Positions 8,937 through 17,252 of a stretch of DNA of 64,000 nt are shown here, in pieces. Each line of letters starts with the position of its first letter. The first letter of the stretch is position 1. This DNA is from Micromonospora sp. R77 (GTDB lineage: Bacteria; Actinomycetota; Actinomycetes; Mycobacteriales; Micromonosporaceae), in assembly GCF_022747945.1 (NCBI RefSeq), contig NZ_JALDST010000001.1, positions 5,518,001-5,582,000 of the forward strand, given 5' to 3'. Both the position numbers and the translations under genes were made by a program. The notes under the pieces are model-generated. The model saw nothing but the letters and a program-made list of their open reading frames with translations. It had not been told where the DNA came from and ran no database searches.

Positions 8937-10417
8937 GCGGCACCGGCCAGAGTGGCCCGGACGCCGTGCCGGTCCAGGGCGGTCAGCCAGTCGACCACGT
9001 CGGCGCGGACCTCCGCGTCGGCGGCCAGATCGGCGGGGAAGACCTCGGGCAGCGCGAAGAGCGCGTCGACCACCCCGGCCGGGGTGTCCCGACCGGTGGC
9101 GAGCGCGGCCCGGATCCGGTCGGCGAGCGGGTCGTCCAGCGGCAACGGCCGGCCGTCGTCGGCGTGGCCGGACAGGAAGCGCAGCCAGGCCGCCACCACC
9201 AGCGCGGCCCAGTGCGCCGGGCGGCCGGCCGCCCGCAGGTCGGCGACGGTGTGCAGGATCCGCTGCGGCAGCTTCTGCGAGCCGTCCATGGCGACCTGGA
9301 GGGTACGGTGCCGGATCGCCGGGTTGCCGAACCGGGCGAGCACCTCCTCGCCGTATTCGGGCACCGATACGCCGGGCGGAGGGGTGAAGCTGGGCGCGAC
9401 ATCCTCGACGATCAGCCGGCGCAGCACGGCGGTGAGGCCGGGCAGCTCCAGCGCGTCCGCGACGGTCTCCCGGCCCGCGAGGGCCCCCAGGTAGGCGGTG
9501 GCCGAGTGCACGCCGTTGAGGGTGCGCAGCTTGAGCCGTTCCCACGGGCCGGCGTCGTCGGTGAGCACCGCCCCGGCCCGCTCCCAGGCCGGCCGGCCGC
9601 CGGGGAAGTCGTCCTCGATCACCCACCGCGAGTACGGCTCGGCGGCCACCGCCGCCAGGTCGGTGACGCCGAGCGCCGCCCGCGCGGTGGCCCGGGTCTC
9701 GTCGGTGCTGGCCGGCACGATCCGGTCCACCATGGTGCCCGGGAAGGCGACCCGGTCCCGGATCCAGCCGGCCACCGAGTCCGGCACCCGGGCCAGCGCG
9801 AGGGACTGGGCCACCAGCCCCCGCAACCGGTGCCCGTTCGCCGGCAGGTTGTCGCAGCTGACCAGGGCGATCGGTCCGGCGTCGGCGATGGCCCGGGCGA
9901 GCAGCCCGCGCACCAGCAGCCCCGGCACGGTCACCGGGGGCCGGTCGCCGGTCAGGTCGGCGACCAGCTCGGGGTCGGTCCGCAGCGCGCCGGTCACCGG
10001 GTCGAGCCGGTACGCCTTCTCGGTCACCGTCAGCGTCACCACCCGGATCGCCGGGTCGGCGAGCAGCGCCACCACGGCCGCCGGGTCGCCGGCCGCGTGC
10101 CGGACGCCGGCCAGCGACCCGACCACCCGGGTGGCCCGGGCCGCGCCGGAGAGCGTGGTGACGCTGAACAGCCCGTCCTGTGCGGCGAGCGCCTCGACCA
10201 GCGTGGTGCTGCGCGGCGCGACGCCGATGATGCCCCAGTCGCCGCCGGCCGCCCCGACGGCCTCCTCGGTGTGCACCGCCTGGTGCGCCCGGTGGAACGC
10301 GCCGAGCCCGAGGTGGACGATGCCGGCCGGTACGGTGCCGGGGCGCAGCAGGGGACGGCACTCGACGGGCAGCCGGCGCAGGGTGGCCAGGCCCAGCCGG
10401 TCGGTGTCCACGGTCAC
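8933..10417 (-). CDS. uxuB: Mannitol dehydrogenase-family reductase, likely fructuronate or tagaturonate reductase
   Basis: A 494-residue long-chain polyol dehydrogenase. The N-terminal nucleotide fold contains GIVHLGLGAFHRAHQA (about 31-46), and the middle has FPGTMVDRIVPAS and YSRWVIEDDFPGGRP, both typical of UxuB/MtlK proteins; KLRTLNGVHSATAYLG is the catalytic block. The enzyme reduces the ketouronate formed by UxaC to an aldonate (fructuronate to mannonate, or tagaturonate to altronate). GTG 10417 overlaps the preceding stop by four bases. The gene name reflects the family and the context with UxaC; tagaturonate specificity (UxaB role) is equally possible because pectate gives galacturonate. 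Confidence 0.8.
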   Translation of the reverse strand: MTVDTDRLGLATLRRLPVECRPLLRPGTVPAGIVHLGLGAFHRAHQAVHTEEAVGAAGGDWGIIGVAPRSTTLVEALAAQDGLFSVTTLSGAARATRVVGSLAGVRHAAGDPAAVVALLADPAIRVVTLTVTEKAYRLDPVTGALRTDPELVADLTGDRPPVTVPGLLVRGLLARAIADAGPIALVSCDNLPANGHRLRGLVAQSLALARVPDSVAGWIRDRVAFPGTMVDRIVPASTDETRATARAALGVTDLAAVAAEPYSRWVIEDDFPGGRPAWERAGAVLTDDAGPWERLKLRTLNGVHSATAYLGALAGRETVADALELPGLTAVLRRLIVEDVAPSFTPPPGVSVPEYGEEVLARFGNPAIRHRTLQVAMDGSQKLPQRILHTVADLRAAGRPAHWAALVVAAWLRFLSGHADDGRPLPLDDPLADRIRAALATGRDTPAGVVDALFALPEVFPADLAADAEVRADVVDWLTALDRHGVRATLAGAA

Positions 10418-11718
10418 CGCCACGCCGGGCCGTCCGGGAAGCGGAACTCGGCGATCGACGCCGGTTTCATGGTGGTGCTGTAGCCGGGGGCGGTGGGCAG
10501 CAGGTAGCGCCCGCCCCGGGTACGGACCGGATCGGTGAAGTGCTCGTGCAGGTGGTCGACGTACTCGACCATCCGGCCGTCCAGGCTGGTGCCCACCCGC
10601 AGGTGGTCGAAGACGGCCAGGTGCTGCACGTATTCGCAGAGGCCGACGCCACCGGCGTGCGGGCAGACCGGCACCCCGAACTTCGCCGCCATCAGCAGCT
10701 CGGCGAGGACCTCGTTGACCCCGCCGACCCGGCACGCGTCGATCTGCATGACGCCGATCGCCTCGGCCTGGAGCAGCTGCTTGAAGATCACCCGGTTGGC
10801 CGCCACCTCGCCGGTGGCGACCCGGCAGCGTCCGCCGGTCAGCTCGGTGACCGCGCGGGCGATCCGGGCGTGCCCGAGCACGTCGTCGGCGTGCGTGGGC
10901 TCCTCGATCCAGTACGGGTCGACCTCGACCAGCGCGGTCATCGCGGTGATCGCCTCGTCGACGTCCCAGACCTGGTTGGCGTCCATCATCAGCAGCGCGT
11001 CCGGGCCGATCTCGGCGCGGATGATCCGGGCCCGGCGCAGGTCGTCGTCGAGCGGGCCGCCGACCTTCATCTTCATCGCCCGCCATCCCGCCGCGTACGC
11101 CGCGCGGGTCAGCGCCCGCACCTTGTCGTCCGGGTAGCCGAGCCACCCCACCGAGGTGGTGTACGACGGGAAGCCGTCGCGCTCCAGACCGGCGAGCCGG
11201 TCCGCCAGCCCGTCGCGCCCCTGGTCGAGGATGGCGGCGGCGTCGTCGGGGGTGAGCGCGTCGGTGATGTGGTGGAAGTCGACGCTGGCGACGAGGTCGT
11301 CGGTGGGCAGTTCGGCGAGGAACCGCCACATCGGTTTGCCGGCCAGCTTGGCGCGCAGGTCCCAGACGGCGTTGACCAGCGCCCCGGTGGCCAGGTGGAT
11401 GACCCCCTTCTCCGGGCCCAGCCAGCGCAGCTGCACGTCAGCGGTGAGCGAGCGCCAGAACGCCACCGGCTCGGCGCCGATCTCCTCGACGGTCCGGCCC
11501 CGGACGTGGTGTTCGAGGGCGCGGACAGCCGCGCAGGTGATCTCGTTGCCGCGCCCGTTGGTGAAGGTGAACCCGGCCCCGGTCGGTCCGGCGTCGGTGG
11601 TCAGCTCGACGTACGTGGCCGAGTAGTCGCCCCGGTTGATGGCGTCGGAGCCGTCACCGCTGGCGGCGGTCGGGAAGCGTACGTCGTGCACGGTGACGTC
11701 GGTGATGGTGACGGTCAT
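10414..11718 (-). CDS. Enolase-superfamily sugar-acid dehydratase, L-fuconate dehydratase-like
   Basis: A 434-residue protein of the mandelate racemase group. Active-site elements are the K-x-K pair in MKMKVGGP (about 217), metal ligands in LLMMDANQ, IEEPTHADD and VATGEVAANR, and the general base histidine in VCPHAGGVGLCEYVQ (about 353). HAGGVGLCEYVQHL and SVGWLGYPDDKV resemble L-fuconate dehydratases (FucD/ENOSF1). Dehydration of a six-carbon aldonate gives a 2-keto-3-deoxy acid. It occupies the operon position where a mannonate or altronate dehydratase (UxuA/UxaA) is normally found and none is present, so it may dehydrate the UxuB product to KDG. ATG 11718 overlaps the uxaC stop. Confidence 0.85.
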   Translation of the reverse strand: MTVTITDVTVHDVRFPTAASGDGSDAINRGDYSATYVELTTDAGPTGAGFTFTNGRGNEITCAAVRALEHHVRGRTVEEIGAEPVAFWRSLTADVQLRWLGPEKGVIHLATGALVNAVWDLRAKLAGKPMWRFLAELPTDDLVASVDFHHITDALTPDDAAAILDQGRDGLADRLAGLERDGFPSYTTSVGWLGYPDDKVRALTRAAYAAGWRAMKMKVGGPLDDDLRRARIIRAEIGPDALLMMDANQVWDVDEAITAMTALVEVDPYWIEEPTHADDVLGHARIARAVTELTGGRCRVATGEVAANRVIFKQLLQAEAIGVMQIDACRVGGVNEVLAELLMAAKFGVPVCPHAGGVGLCEYVQHLAVFDHLRVGTSLDGRMVEYVDHLHEHFTDPVRTRGGRYLLPTAPGYSTTMKPASIAEFRFPDGPAWR

Positions 11719-13145
11719 GAGTGTTCTCCGAACTTGAAGACCTGCCTGGGCAGCCGGTAGGCCAGGTCGACGATGGTCTCGGCGGCCTCGTCGGCGGGCA
11801 GCCGGTGCTCGGCGACCAGCCGGGCCAGGAAGCCGGCGTCGACCCGGCGGGCGACGTCGTGCCGGACCGGGATGGAACAGAACGCCCGGGTGTCGTCGAC
11901 GAACCCGGCGGTGTTGTAGAAGCCGGCGGTCTCGGTGACGGTCTCCCGGAACCGGCGCAGCACCTCGGGGGAGTCCAGGAACCACCAGGGCGCGCCGAGG
12001 CGCAGCGCGGCGTACCCGCCGGCGAGCGGGGCGAGTTCCCGGGTGAAGGTGTCCTCGTCCAGGGTGTAGAGCACCACGGTCAGCCGGGGGTCGTTGCCGT
12101 GCGCGTCGAGCAGCGGCGCGAGGGCGTGCACGTACTCGGTGGCCTGCGGGACGTCGCCGCCGACGTCGCGGCCGTGCCGGGCGTGCAGCCAGCGGTTGTG
12201 GTTGCGGACCGCCCCCGGGTGCAGCTGCATGACCAGGCCGTCGTCGAGCGACATCCGGGCGAACTCCAGCAGCATGTGCGCCCGGAACGCCTCCGCGTCG
12301 GCCGCGTCGGCCGCGCCGCGCCGGCCCTTGTCGTAGAGCGCCGCCGCCTCCGCGTCACTGAGCGCGAGGGTACGGGCCGTCGGGTGCCCGTGGTCGGAGG
12401 AGGTGGCACCGGCCGCGACGAACGCCGCCCGGCGCTGCCGCAGCGCGTCGAGATAACCGGCGTACGTGCCGGTGTCGACGCCTGCGACCTCGGCGAGCCG
12501 GTCCACGTTGGCCGCCCAGCCGTCGAACTCCATGTCGACCACGTCGTCGGGGCGGAACGTGGTGACGACCCGGCCGCCGGGACCGCCCCACCCGTCGGCG
12601 GCGAGCTTGGCGTGCTGCCCGAGGTCGTCCAGGGGGGACTCGGTGGTGGCGAGCACCTCGATGCCGAACCGGGTGAACAGCGCCCGGGGCCGGAACTCCG
12701 GTTCGGCGAGGCGCGCGGCCAGCTCGTCGTAGACGGCGTCGGCGGTGGCGGGGGAGAGCGGGGTGGTCACCCCGAACACGTCGTGGAAGGTCTGCTCCAG
12801 CCAGAGCCGCGACGGGGTGCCCCGGAACAGGTGCCAGTGCGCCGCGAAGCGCCGCCAGACGAGCCGGCCGTCGGTCTCGGTGGGGCTCCCGTCGACGGTG
12901 GGCACCCCCAGCTCGGCCGGGGGTACGCCCTGACTGAGCAGCATCCGGGTGAGGTAGTGGTCGGGCACGATCAGCAGCCGGGCCGGGTCGGGGAACGGGC
13001 GGTCCTCGGCCAGCAGCGCGGGGTCGACGTGCCCGTGCGGCGAGATGATCGGCTGCTGCGCGGCCAGGGCGTACAGCTCGCGGGCGAGGGCGCGCTGGCC
13101 GGGCTCGGCGGGCAGCAGCAGGTCGCTCCGGGTGGTGGTCGGCAC
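11715..13145 (-). CDS. uxaC: Uronate isomerase
   Basis: A 476-residue amidohydrolase-superfamily protein. It interconverts galacturonate with tagaturonate and glucuronate with fructuronate. Visible family features are ISPHGHVDPALLAEDRPF (about 34-51, metal-binding HxH), the DHYLTRMLLSQG block, VLATTESPLDDLGQHAKL, a late MQLHPGAVRNHNRWL, and the C-terminal YRLPRQVFKFGE. Length is normal for UxaC. The GTG start is preceded by GAGGAG. It is the second gene of the minus-strand operon, between an oxidoreductase and the dehydratase, and it defines the pathway as hexuronate catabolism. Confidence 0.93.
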   Translation of the reverse strand: MPTTTRSDLLLPAEPGQRALARELYALAAQQPIISPHGHVDPALLAEDRPFPDPARLLIVPDHYLTRMLLSQGVPPAELGVPTVDGSPTETDGRLVWRRFAAHWHLFRGTPSRLWLEQTFHDVFGVTTPLSPATADAVYDELAARLAEPEFRPRALFTRFGIEVLATTESPLDDLGQHAKLAADGWGGPGGRVVTTFRPDDVVDMEFDGWAANVDRLAEVAGVDTGTYAGYLDALRQRRAAFVAAGATSSDHGHPTARTLALSDAEAAALYDKGRRGAADAADAEAFRAHMLLEFARMSLDDGLVMQLHPGAVRNHNRWLHARHGRDVGGDVPQATEYVHALAPLLDAHGNDPRLTVVLYTLDEDTFTRELAPLAGGYAALRLGAPWWFLDSPEVLRRFRETVTETAGFYNTAGFVDDTRAFCSIPVRHDVARRVDAGFLARLVAEHRLPADEAAETIVDLAYRLPRQVFKFGEHS

Positions 13146-13162
13146 TTCGGCGGGCTCCTCGG

Positions 13163-14491
13163 TCAGGGGAGGGTGAGCAGGTCGGCGACCCGGACGGGCG
13201 CGCCGGTGTCCAGCGAGTGGTTGGCGGCCAGGCCGGTGAGCAGGGCCAGGGCGCCGTCGCGGGCGGTGGCCGCGCGACCCATCGGGTCGGGTTCGCCGCC
13301 GAACAGCACCCGGGTCATCCGGGCGTCCGCGCCGCCGTGTCCGCCCCGGGTCCAGCCCTCGACCGGGATCTCGACCGGGGGCGCCCAGAACGGCCGCAGG
13401 GTGAGCCGGGCGGCACCCTGCTCCGCGGCGGCCTCGGCGCCGTGCAGGGCGGCACCCTTGAGCGCGCCGGCCACCGTCGGGCTGACGTGGTCGCTCTCGG
13501 TGACCTCCAGTTCGAGGCGGCCCCGGCTGCCGTTGACCATCACCCGGTAGCCCTCCCAGGGGGCGTACGCGGTGAGGTGGTAGGTCATCGTCGCGCCGGT
13601 GGAGTAGCGGGCCAGCACGGCGAGGTCGTCCTCGATGGTGATCCCGGGGGCGAAGACGTTGCGGTCGCGTTGGTAGCCGTCCTCGGCCTCGGCGTCGAGA
13701 TAGAGCTCGCGCAGCCGGGGGTGCCCGGCCAGCCGCAGCGCGAACGGGTCACCGTCGGCGGCGGGGGAGCCGTGCGCCCGGTCGTAGTCGCGGGCGTAGC
13801 CGTGCCGGCGGCCGGCCTCGCCGTAGAAGAAGAGCCGGCCGGCGGCGTACACCTGCACCGGTACCGCGTCGAGCCACCAGTTGACCAGGTCGAAGTGGTG
13901 GCTGGCCTTGTGCACCAGCAGGCCGCCGGAGGTGGCCTTGTCCCGGTGCCACCGGCGGAAGTAGTCGGCGCCGTGCCGCACGTCGAGCAGCCACTCGAAG
14001 TGCACCGAGCCGATCTCGCCGACCGCGCCGTCGGCGAGCAGCCGGCGGACCTGCTCGTGCAGCGGGTTGTAGCGGTAGTTGAAGGCGACCGTCACCCGGC
14101 GGCCGGTCTCGGCGACGGCGTCGAGGATCCGCCGGCAGCGCGGCGCGTCGACGGTCATCGGCTTCTCGGTGACCACGTCGCAGCCGGCCCGCAGGGCGGC
14201 CACCACGTACTCGTCGTGGGTGACGTCCACGCTGGTCACCAGCACCACGTCGACCCGCTCCTTCGCCAGCATGGCGGCGAAGTCGGCGGCGGCGTACGTG
14301 GGCACGGGTGGGTGGCCGAGCTCGGTGAGCCAGCGGTTGTGCGCGTCCATCCGGGTCTGGTTGACGTCGGCGAGGGCGACCAGCTCGGCGGTGGCGGCGT
14401 GGTCCAGGGCCAGGGCGCGCAGGAACATCTCGGCCCGCGCGCCGGCGCCGACGAGGGCGTGGCGGACCCGTTGGCGGGCTGGTGGTGACAT
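13163..14491 (-). CDS. Gfo/Idh/MocA-family oxidoreductase, first gene of uronate operon
   Basis: A 442-residue protein with a Rossmann N-terminus (RHALVGAGARAEMFLRALA, about 10-28), VDVVLVTSVDVTHDEYV, and the EKP motif in CDVVTEKPMTV (about 108). The C-terminal domain is longer than in the other family members here and includes HKASHHFDLVNWWLDAVP, a typical substrate-pocket helix. No signal peptide. It begins the operon 23 bases from a 16-bp inverted repeat that is a good LacI-family operator. It probably oxidises or isomerises an imported pectin-derived sugar before UxaC, but this is inference from position. Confidence 0.85.
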   Translation of the reverse strand: MSPPARQRVRHALVGAGARAEMFLRALALDHAATAELVALADVNQTRMDAHNRWLTELGHPPVPTYAAADFAAMLAKERVDVVLVTSVDVTHDEYVVAALRAGCDVVTEKPMTVDAPRCRRILDAVAETGRRVTVAFNYRYNPLHEQVRRLLADGAVGEIGSVHFEWLLDVRHGADYFRRWHRDKATSGGLLVHKASHHFDLVNWWLDAVPVQVYAAGRLFFYGEAGRRHGYARDYDRAHGSPAADGDPFALRLAGHPRLRELYLDAEAEDGYQRDRNVFAPGITIEDDLAVLARYSTGATMTYHLTAYAPWEGYRVMVNGSRGRLELEVTESDHVSPTVAGALKGAALHGAEAAAEQGAARLTLRPFWAPPVEIPVEGWTRGGHGGADARMTRVLFGGEPDPMGRAATARDGALALLTGLAANHSLDTGAPVRVADLLTLP

Positions 14492-14513
14492 GCCGGCAAC
14501 CTCCCGGTGGAGT

Positions 14514-14529
14514 CTGCAAAGGTTTGCAG
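14514..14529. promoter_or_regulatory. Inverted-repeat operator CTGCAAA-GG-TTTGCAG
   Basis: Perfect 7-bp arms around two central bases lie between the divergent uronate operon and the LacI gene, 23 bases upstream of the oxidoreductase start at 14491. A possible minus-strand -35 (TTGACG) lies at 14556-14561, so repressor bound here would sit between the promoter and the start codon. LacI-family regulators characteristically bind such GCAAA/TTTGC palindromes. Confidence 0.65.
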
Positions 14530-14655
14530 TGAAGAAACCACGACGGTGGAGATCTCGTCAACGGTCGATATCAAACCGGCGGCATACGTCCGCGTTTGCG
14601 GTTCAATGACCCCATGCTGGGAGCGGTTCCGCAATCCAGCCGTAACAAACGGCCG

Positions 14656-14684
14656 TTGACACCTGGCGCAACCGTTTGCATTAA
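14656..14684 (+). promoter_or_regulatory. LacI gene promoter with embedded operator
   Basis: A consensus TTGACA (14656-14661) is followed after 17 bases by CATTAA (14679-14684). GCAACCGTTTGC (14668-14679), a palindrome with a central CG typical of LacI operators, fills the spacer. A perfect 10-bp palindrome AACGGCCGTT (14648-14657) touches the -35. This layout predicts that the regulator represses its own gene and perhaps the importer behind it. Confidence 0.6.
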
Positions 14685-14732
14685 TTGGCGGCACCCCGGT
14701 GACCGCCACCACATTCCACGAGGGAGGCCGCA

Positions 14733-15779
14733 GTGCCCGCCACCATCAGGGACGTCGCCCGGGCCTCCGGCGTGCACATCTCCACCGTGTCCCGCACCTT
14801 CTCGGCACCCCACCTGGTCAACCCGGAGACCCGGGGCCGGGTGCTGGCCTGCGCGGAGGACCTCGGCTACCGCCCCAACCGGGCCGCCCGGGCGCTGATC
14901 ACCGGTCGTACGCACAACATCGGGCTGATCATCGCCGACATCGCCAACCCCTTCTTCCCGCCGCTGATCAAGGCGGCCGAGGGACAGGCCCGGCAGCGCG
15001 ACTACCACGTCTTCGTCGCCGACACCAACGAGGACCCGACCGCCGAGGAGGAGCTGGTCCACGCCCTCGCCAAGCAGGTCGACGGGGTGCTGCTGTGCAG
15101 CCCTCGGATGAGCAACAGCCTGATCGAGCAGGTCAGCCGCGAGGTCCCGGTGGTGGTGATAAACCGTCAGGTCACCGGGCTGCCCTGCGTGATGATGGAC
15201 GTCGGCCAGGGCGCCCGCGCCGCCGTCGAGCACCTGCTCGCCCTCGGGCACCGCGAGATCGCGCTGCTCGGCGGCCCGCGCGGCTCGTGGACCAACCGGG
15301 AGATCCGCCGGGCGGCGGCAGCGGCCGCCCGGGCCGGCGGCGCGGAGCTGACCGTGCTCGGGCCCAACCAGCCCACCGAGACCGGCGGCGGCGCCCAGGC
15401 CGAGGCGGTCCGCCGCAGCGGCGCCACCGCCGTGCTCGCCTACAACGACCTGATGGCGATCGGCCTGATGGAAGGACTCGACACCCTGGGCGTCCGGGTC
15501 CCGCAGGACGTCAGCGTCGTCGGCATCGACGACATCACGCTGAGCCGGCTCACCCGACCCAAGTTGACGACGGTGGCCACCCCGACGGCGGCCGCCGGCC
15601 GGGCGGCCGTCGACATGCTGCTGCAACTCGACTCCGACGCGACCCGCGGCGTCCGGGGCCGGGGCGCGGCGACCGGCGACCGCCGCACCACCGCACAGGT
15701 AATGCTCCAGACCGAACTGGTCATTCGCGACTCGACCGGCCCCGTGCCACCGACCGGTCGACCCGCCGCCGGGGCGTGA
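14733..15779 (+). CDS. LacI-family transcriptional regulator of the uronate locus
   Basis: A 348-residue protein. The N-terminal helix-turn-helix is TIRDVARASGVHISTVSRTF (about 4-23), followed by the hinge helix region PNRAARALITGRT. The periplasmic-binding-like effector domain starts NIGLIIADIANPFFPPLI and ends with GIDDITLSRLTRPKLTTV. The GTG start follows GGGAGG. It is transcribed away from the uronate operon and towards the ABC importer, with palindromic operators in the shared 241-bp intergenic region. It most likely represses both transcription units until a uronate or KDG-type inducer binds. The inducer is not predictable from sequence. Confidence 0.9.
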   Translation: MPATIRDVARASGVHISTVSRTFSAPHLVNPETRGRVLACAEDLGYRPNRAARALITGRTHNIGLIIADIANPFFPPLIKAAEGQARQRDYHVFVADTNEDPTAEEELVHALAKQVDGVLLCSPRMSNSLIEQVSREVPVVVINRQVTGLPCVMMDVGQGARAAVEHLLALGHREIALLGGPRGSWTNREIRRAAAAAARAGGAELTVLGPNQPTETGGGAQAEAVRRSGATAVLAYNDLMAIGLMEGLDTLGVRVPQDVSVVGIDDITLSRLTRPKLTTVATPTAAAGRAAVDMLLQLDSDATRGVRGRGAATGDRRTTAQVMLQTELVIRDSTGPVPPTGRPAAGA

Positions 15780-15786
15780 CGTGGTG

Positions 15787-15818
15787 GCCCGGGCCCGCAT
15801 CGCCGTGCGGACCCGGGC
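15787..15818 (+). terminator. Hairpin between the LacI gene and the importer genes
   Basis: A 13-bp stem with one mismatch (GCCCGGGCCCGCA at 15787-15799, TGCGGACCCGGGC at 15806-15818) encloses a six-base loop, starting 8 bases after the regulator stop. There is no T-run. It could terminate or attenuate read-through so that the repressor and the abundant binding protein are made at different levels. Confidence 0.5.
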
Positions 15819-15879
15819 GGCCCGACCGCAGCCACCGGTGGCGTCGTCGCCTCCCACCACAGCTGAGGAGTGAGCGCAG

Positions 15880-17223
15880 ATGCACCCCGCAACGTCCCCC
15901 ACCGCCGGCACCGCCGGGCGGAATCACCGTACCCCGCTGACCCGACGTCGATTCGTCCGCGGCCTGGCCGCCGTGGCGGTGGCCGTCCCCCTGGCCCTCG
16001 GCGCCGCCGGCTGCGGCGACGACGAGGCCGGGGCCGGCTCGGACGGCCAGGTCAAGCTCTCCGTCTTCTGGTGGGGCGGCGAGGCCCGGGCCAAGCTCAC
16101 CGAGGACGCCCTGGCCCTCTACACGAAGAAGCACCCGAACGTGACCTTCGAGAAGACCTGGCAGGCCAACCAGGGCTACTTCGACAAGCTGGCCACGCTC
16201 ACCGCCGGTGGCAACCCGCCCGACCTGTTCCAGATCGACGACAACTACCTGGCCGAGTACGCCGGCCGCAGCACCACCCTCGACCTGAAGAAATACCAGG
16301 ACTCCGGCAAGCTCGACGTGTCGAAGTTCCCCAAGAGCCTGCTCGAGTACGGCGTGGTGGACGGCAAGCTCGCCGGCGTGGCCGCGGGGGAGAACACCCA
16401 GGGTCTGGTCTACAACAAGACCCTGCTGACGAAGAACGGGCTGCCCGAGCCGACCACCGGGATGACCTGGGAGCAGCACATCGCCTGGGCCGAGCAGGTG
16501 GCGAAGAGGACGAAGGTCCCCGGCACCCAGGACCCGAGCGCCGACTACAAGGCGTTCTGGGTCTGGCTGCGCCAGCAGGGCAAGGATCTCTACAAGGGCA
16601 ACGAGCTCGGCTTCACCGTCGAGGACGTGACGAAGTGGTTCGAGCTGTGGAAGGGCGCCCGGGACCGAGGCGCGACGCCCACCCCCGACGTCATCCACGA
16701 GGGCAACTCCAGCGACATCACCAAGCAGCTGGTGGTCACCGGCAAGTCGGCCACCTCCTGGGTCTGGGTCAACCAGATGCCCGACCTGAAGAAGAACACC
16801 AAGGACGAGCTGGGCGTGGTGGCCTACCCGGGTGACCCGAGCGGCCAGTGGGCCCGGGCGTCGATGTACTGGTCGGTGTTCAAGGGCAGCAAGCACCGCG
16901 ACGTCGCCGTCGACGTGATCAACTTCCTGAACAACGACCCGGAGGCGGTCGCGCTGCTCGGCACCGACCGGGGCCTGCCGTCCAACCTCGACCTGCGGGC
17001 CAAGGTCAGCGAGGCGGCCAGCGACCCGGCCATGAAGCAGTCCATCCAGGTCGAGTCCGACCTGGCGAGCAGGTTCGGCCAGTCGCCGCAGGTGCCGATC
17101 AAGGGCCACAGCAAGGTCAAGTCGGAGCTGGTCAAGGCCGCCGAGAACGCCCAGTACGGCCGGGCCACCCCGGCCCAGGCCGCCGCCCAGTTCATCGCCG
17201 CCTGCACGTCCGCGATCGCCTGA
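15880..17223 (+). CDS. Extracellular sugar-binding lipoprotein of an ABC importer
   Basis: A 447-residue family-1 solute-binding protein. The N-terminus carries a twin-arginine style sequence (TPLTRRRFVRGLAAVAVAVP) and then a lipobox ending LGAAGC, so it is exported, probably by Tat, and lipid-anchored. The mature protein has the CUT1 pattern VKLSVFWWGGEARAKLTEDA and the ligand-cleft aromatic residues SWVWVNQMP. It precedes two permease genes, with GGAGTGAGC before the ATG. There is no ATPase gene in the cluster; actinobacterial CUT1 importers usually borrow the global MsiK ATPase. The expected ligand is an oligogalacturonate or related pectin fragment, from context only. Confidence 0.9.
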   Translation: MHPATSPTAGTAGRNHRTPLTRRRFVRGLAAVAVAVPLALGAAGCGDDEAGAGSDGQVKLSVFWWGGEARAKLTEDALALYTKKHPNVTFEKTWQANQGYFDKLATLTAGGNPPDLFQIDDNYLAEYAGRSTTLDLKKYQDSGKLDVSKFPKSLLEYGVVDGKLAGVAAGENTQGLVYNKTLLTKNGLPEPTTGMTWEQHIAWAEQVAKRTKVPGTQDPSADYKAFWVWLRQQGKDLYKGNELGFTVEDVTKWFELWKGARDRGATPTPDVIHEGNSSDITKQLVVTGKSATSWVWVNQMPDLKKNTKDELGVVAYPGDPSGQWARASMYWSVFKGSKHRDVAVDVINFLNNDPEAVALLGTDRGLPSNLDLRAKVSEAASDPAMKQSIQVESDLASRFGQSPQVPIKGHSKVKSELVKAAENAQYGRATPAQAAAQFIAACTSAIA

Positions 17224-17252
17224 TCCCGCCACCGACGGAAAGGAGCCGGCCC

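Noticed and set aside
14733..15779. Regulator possibly belonging to fucose catabolism because of the FucD-like dehydratase
   Set aside because: UxaC, pectate lyase, KDG kinase and KDPG aldolase around it fit hexuronates. No fucose isomerase, fuconolactonase or fucose dehydrogenase of known type is present.
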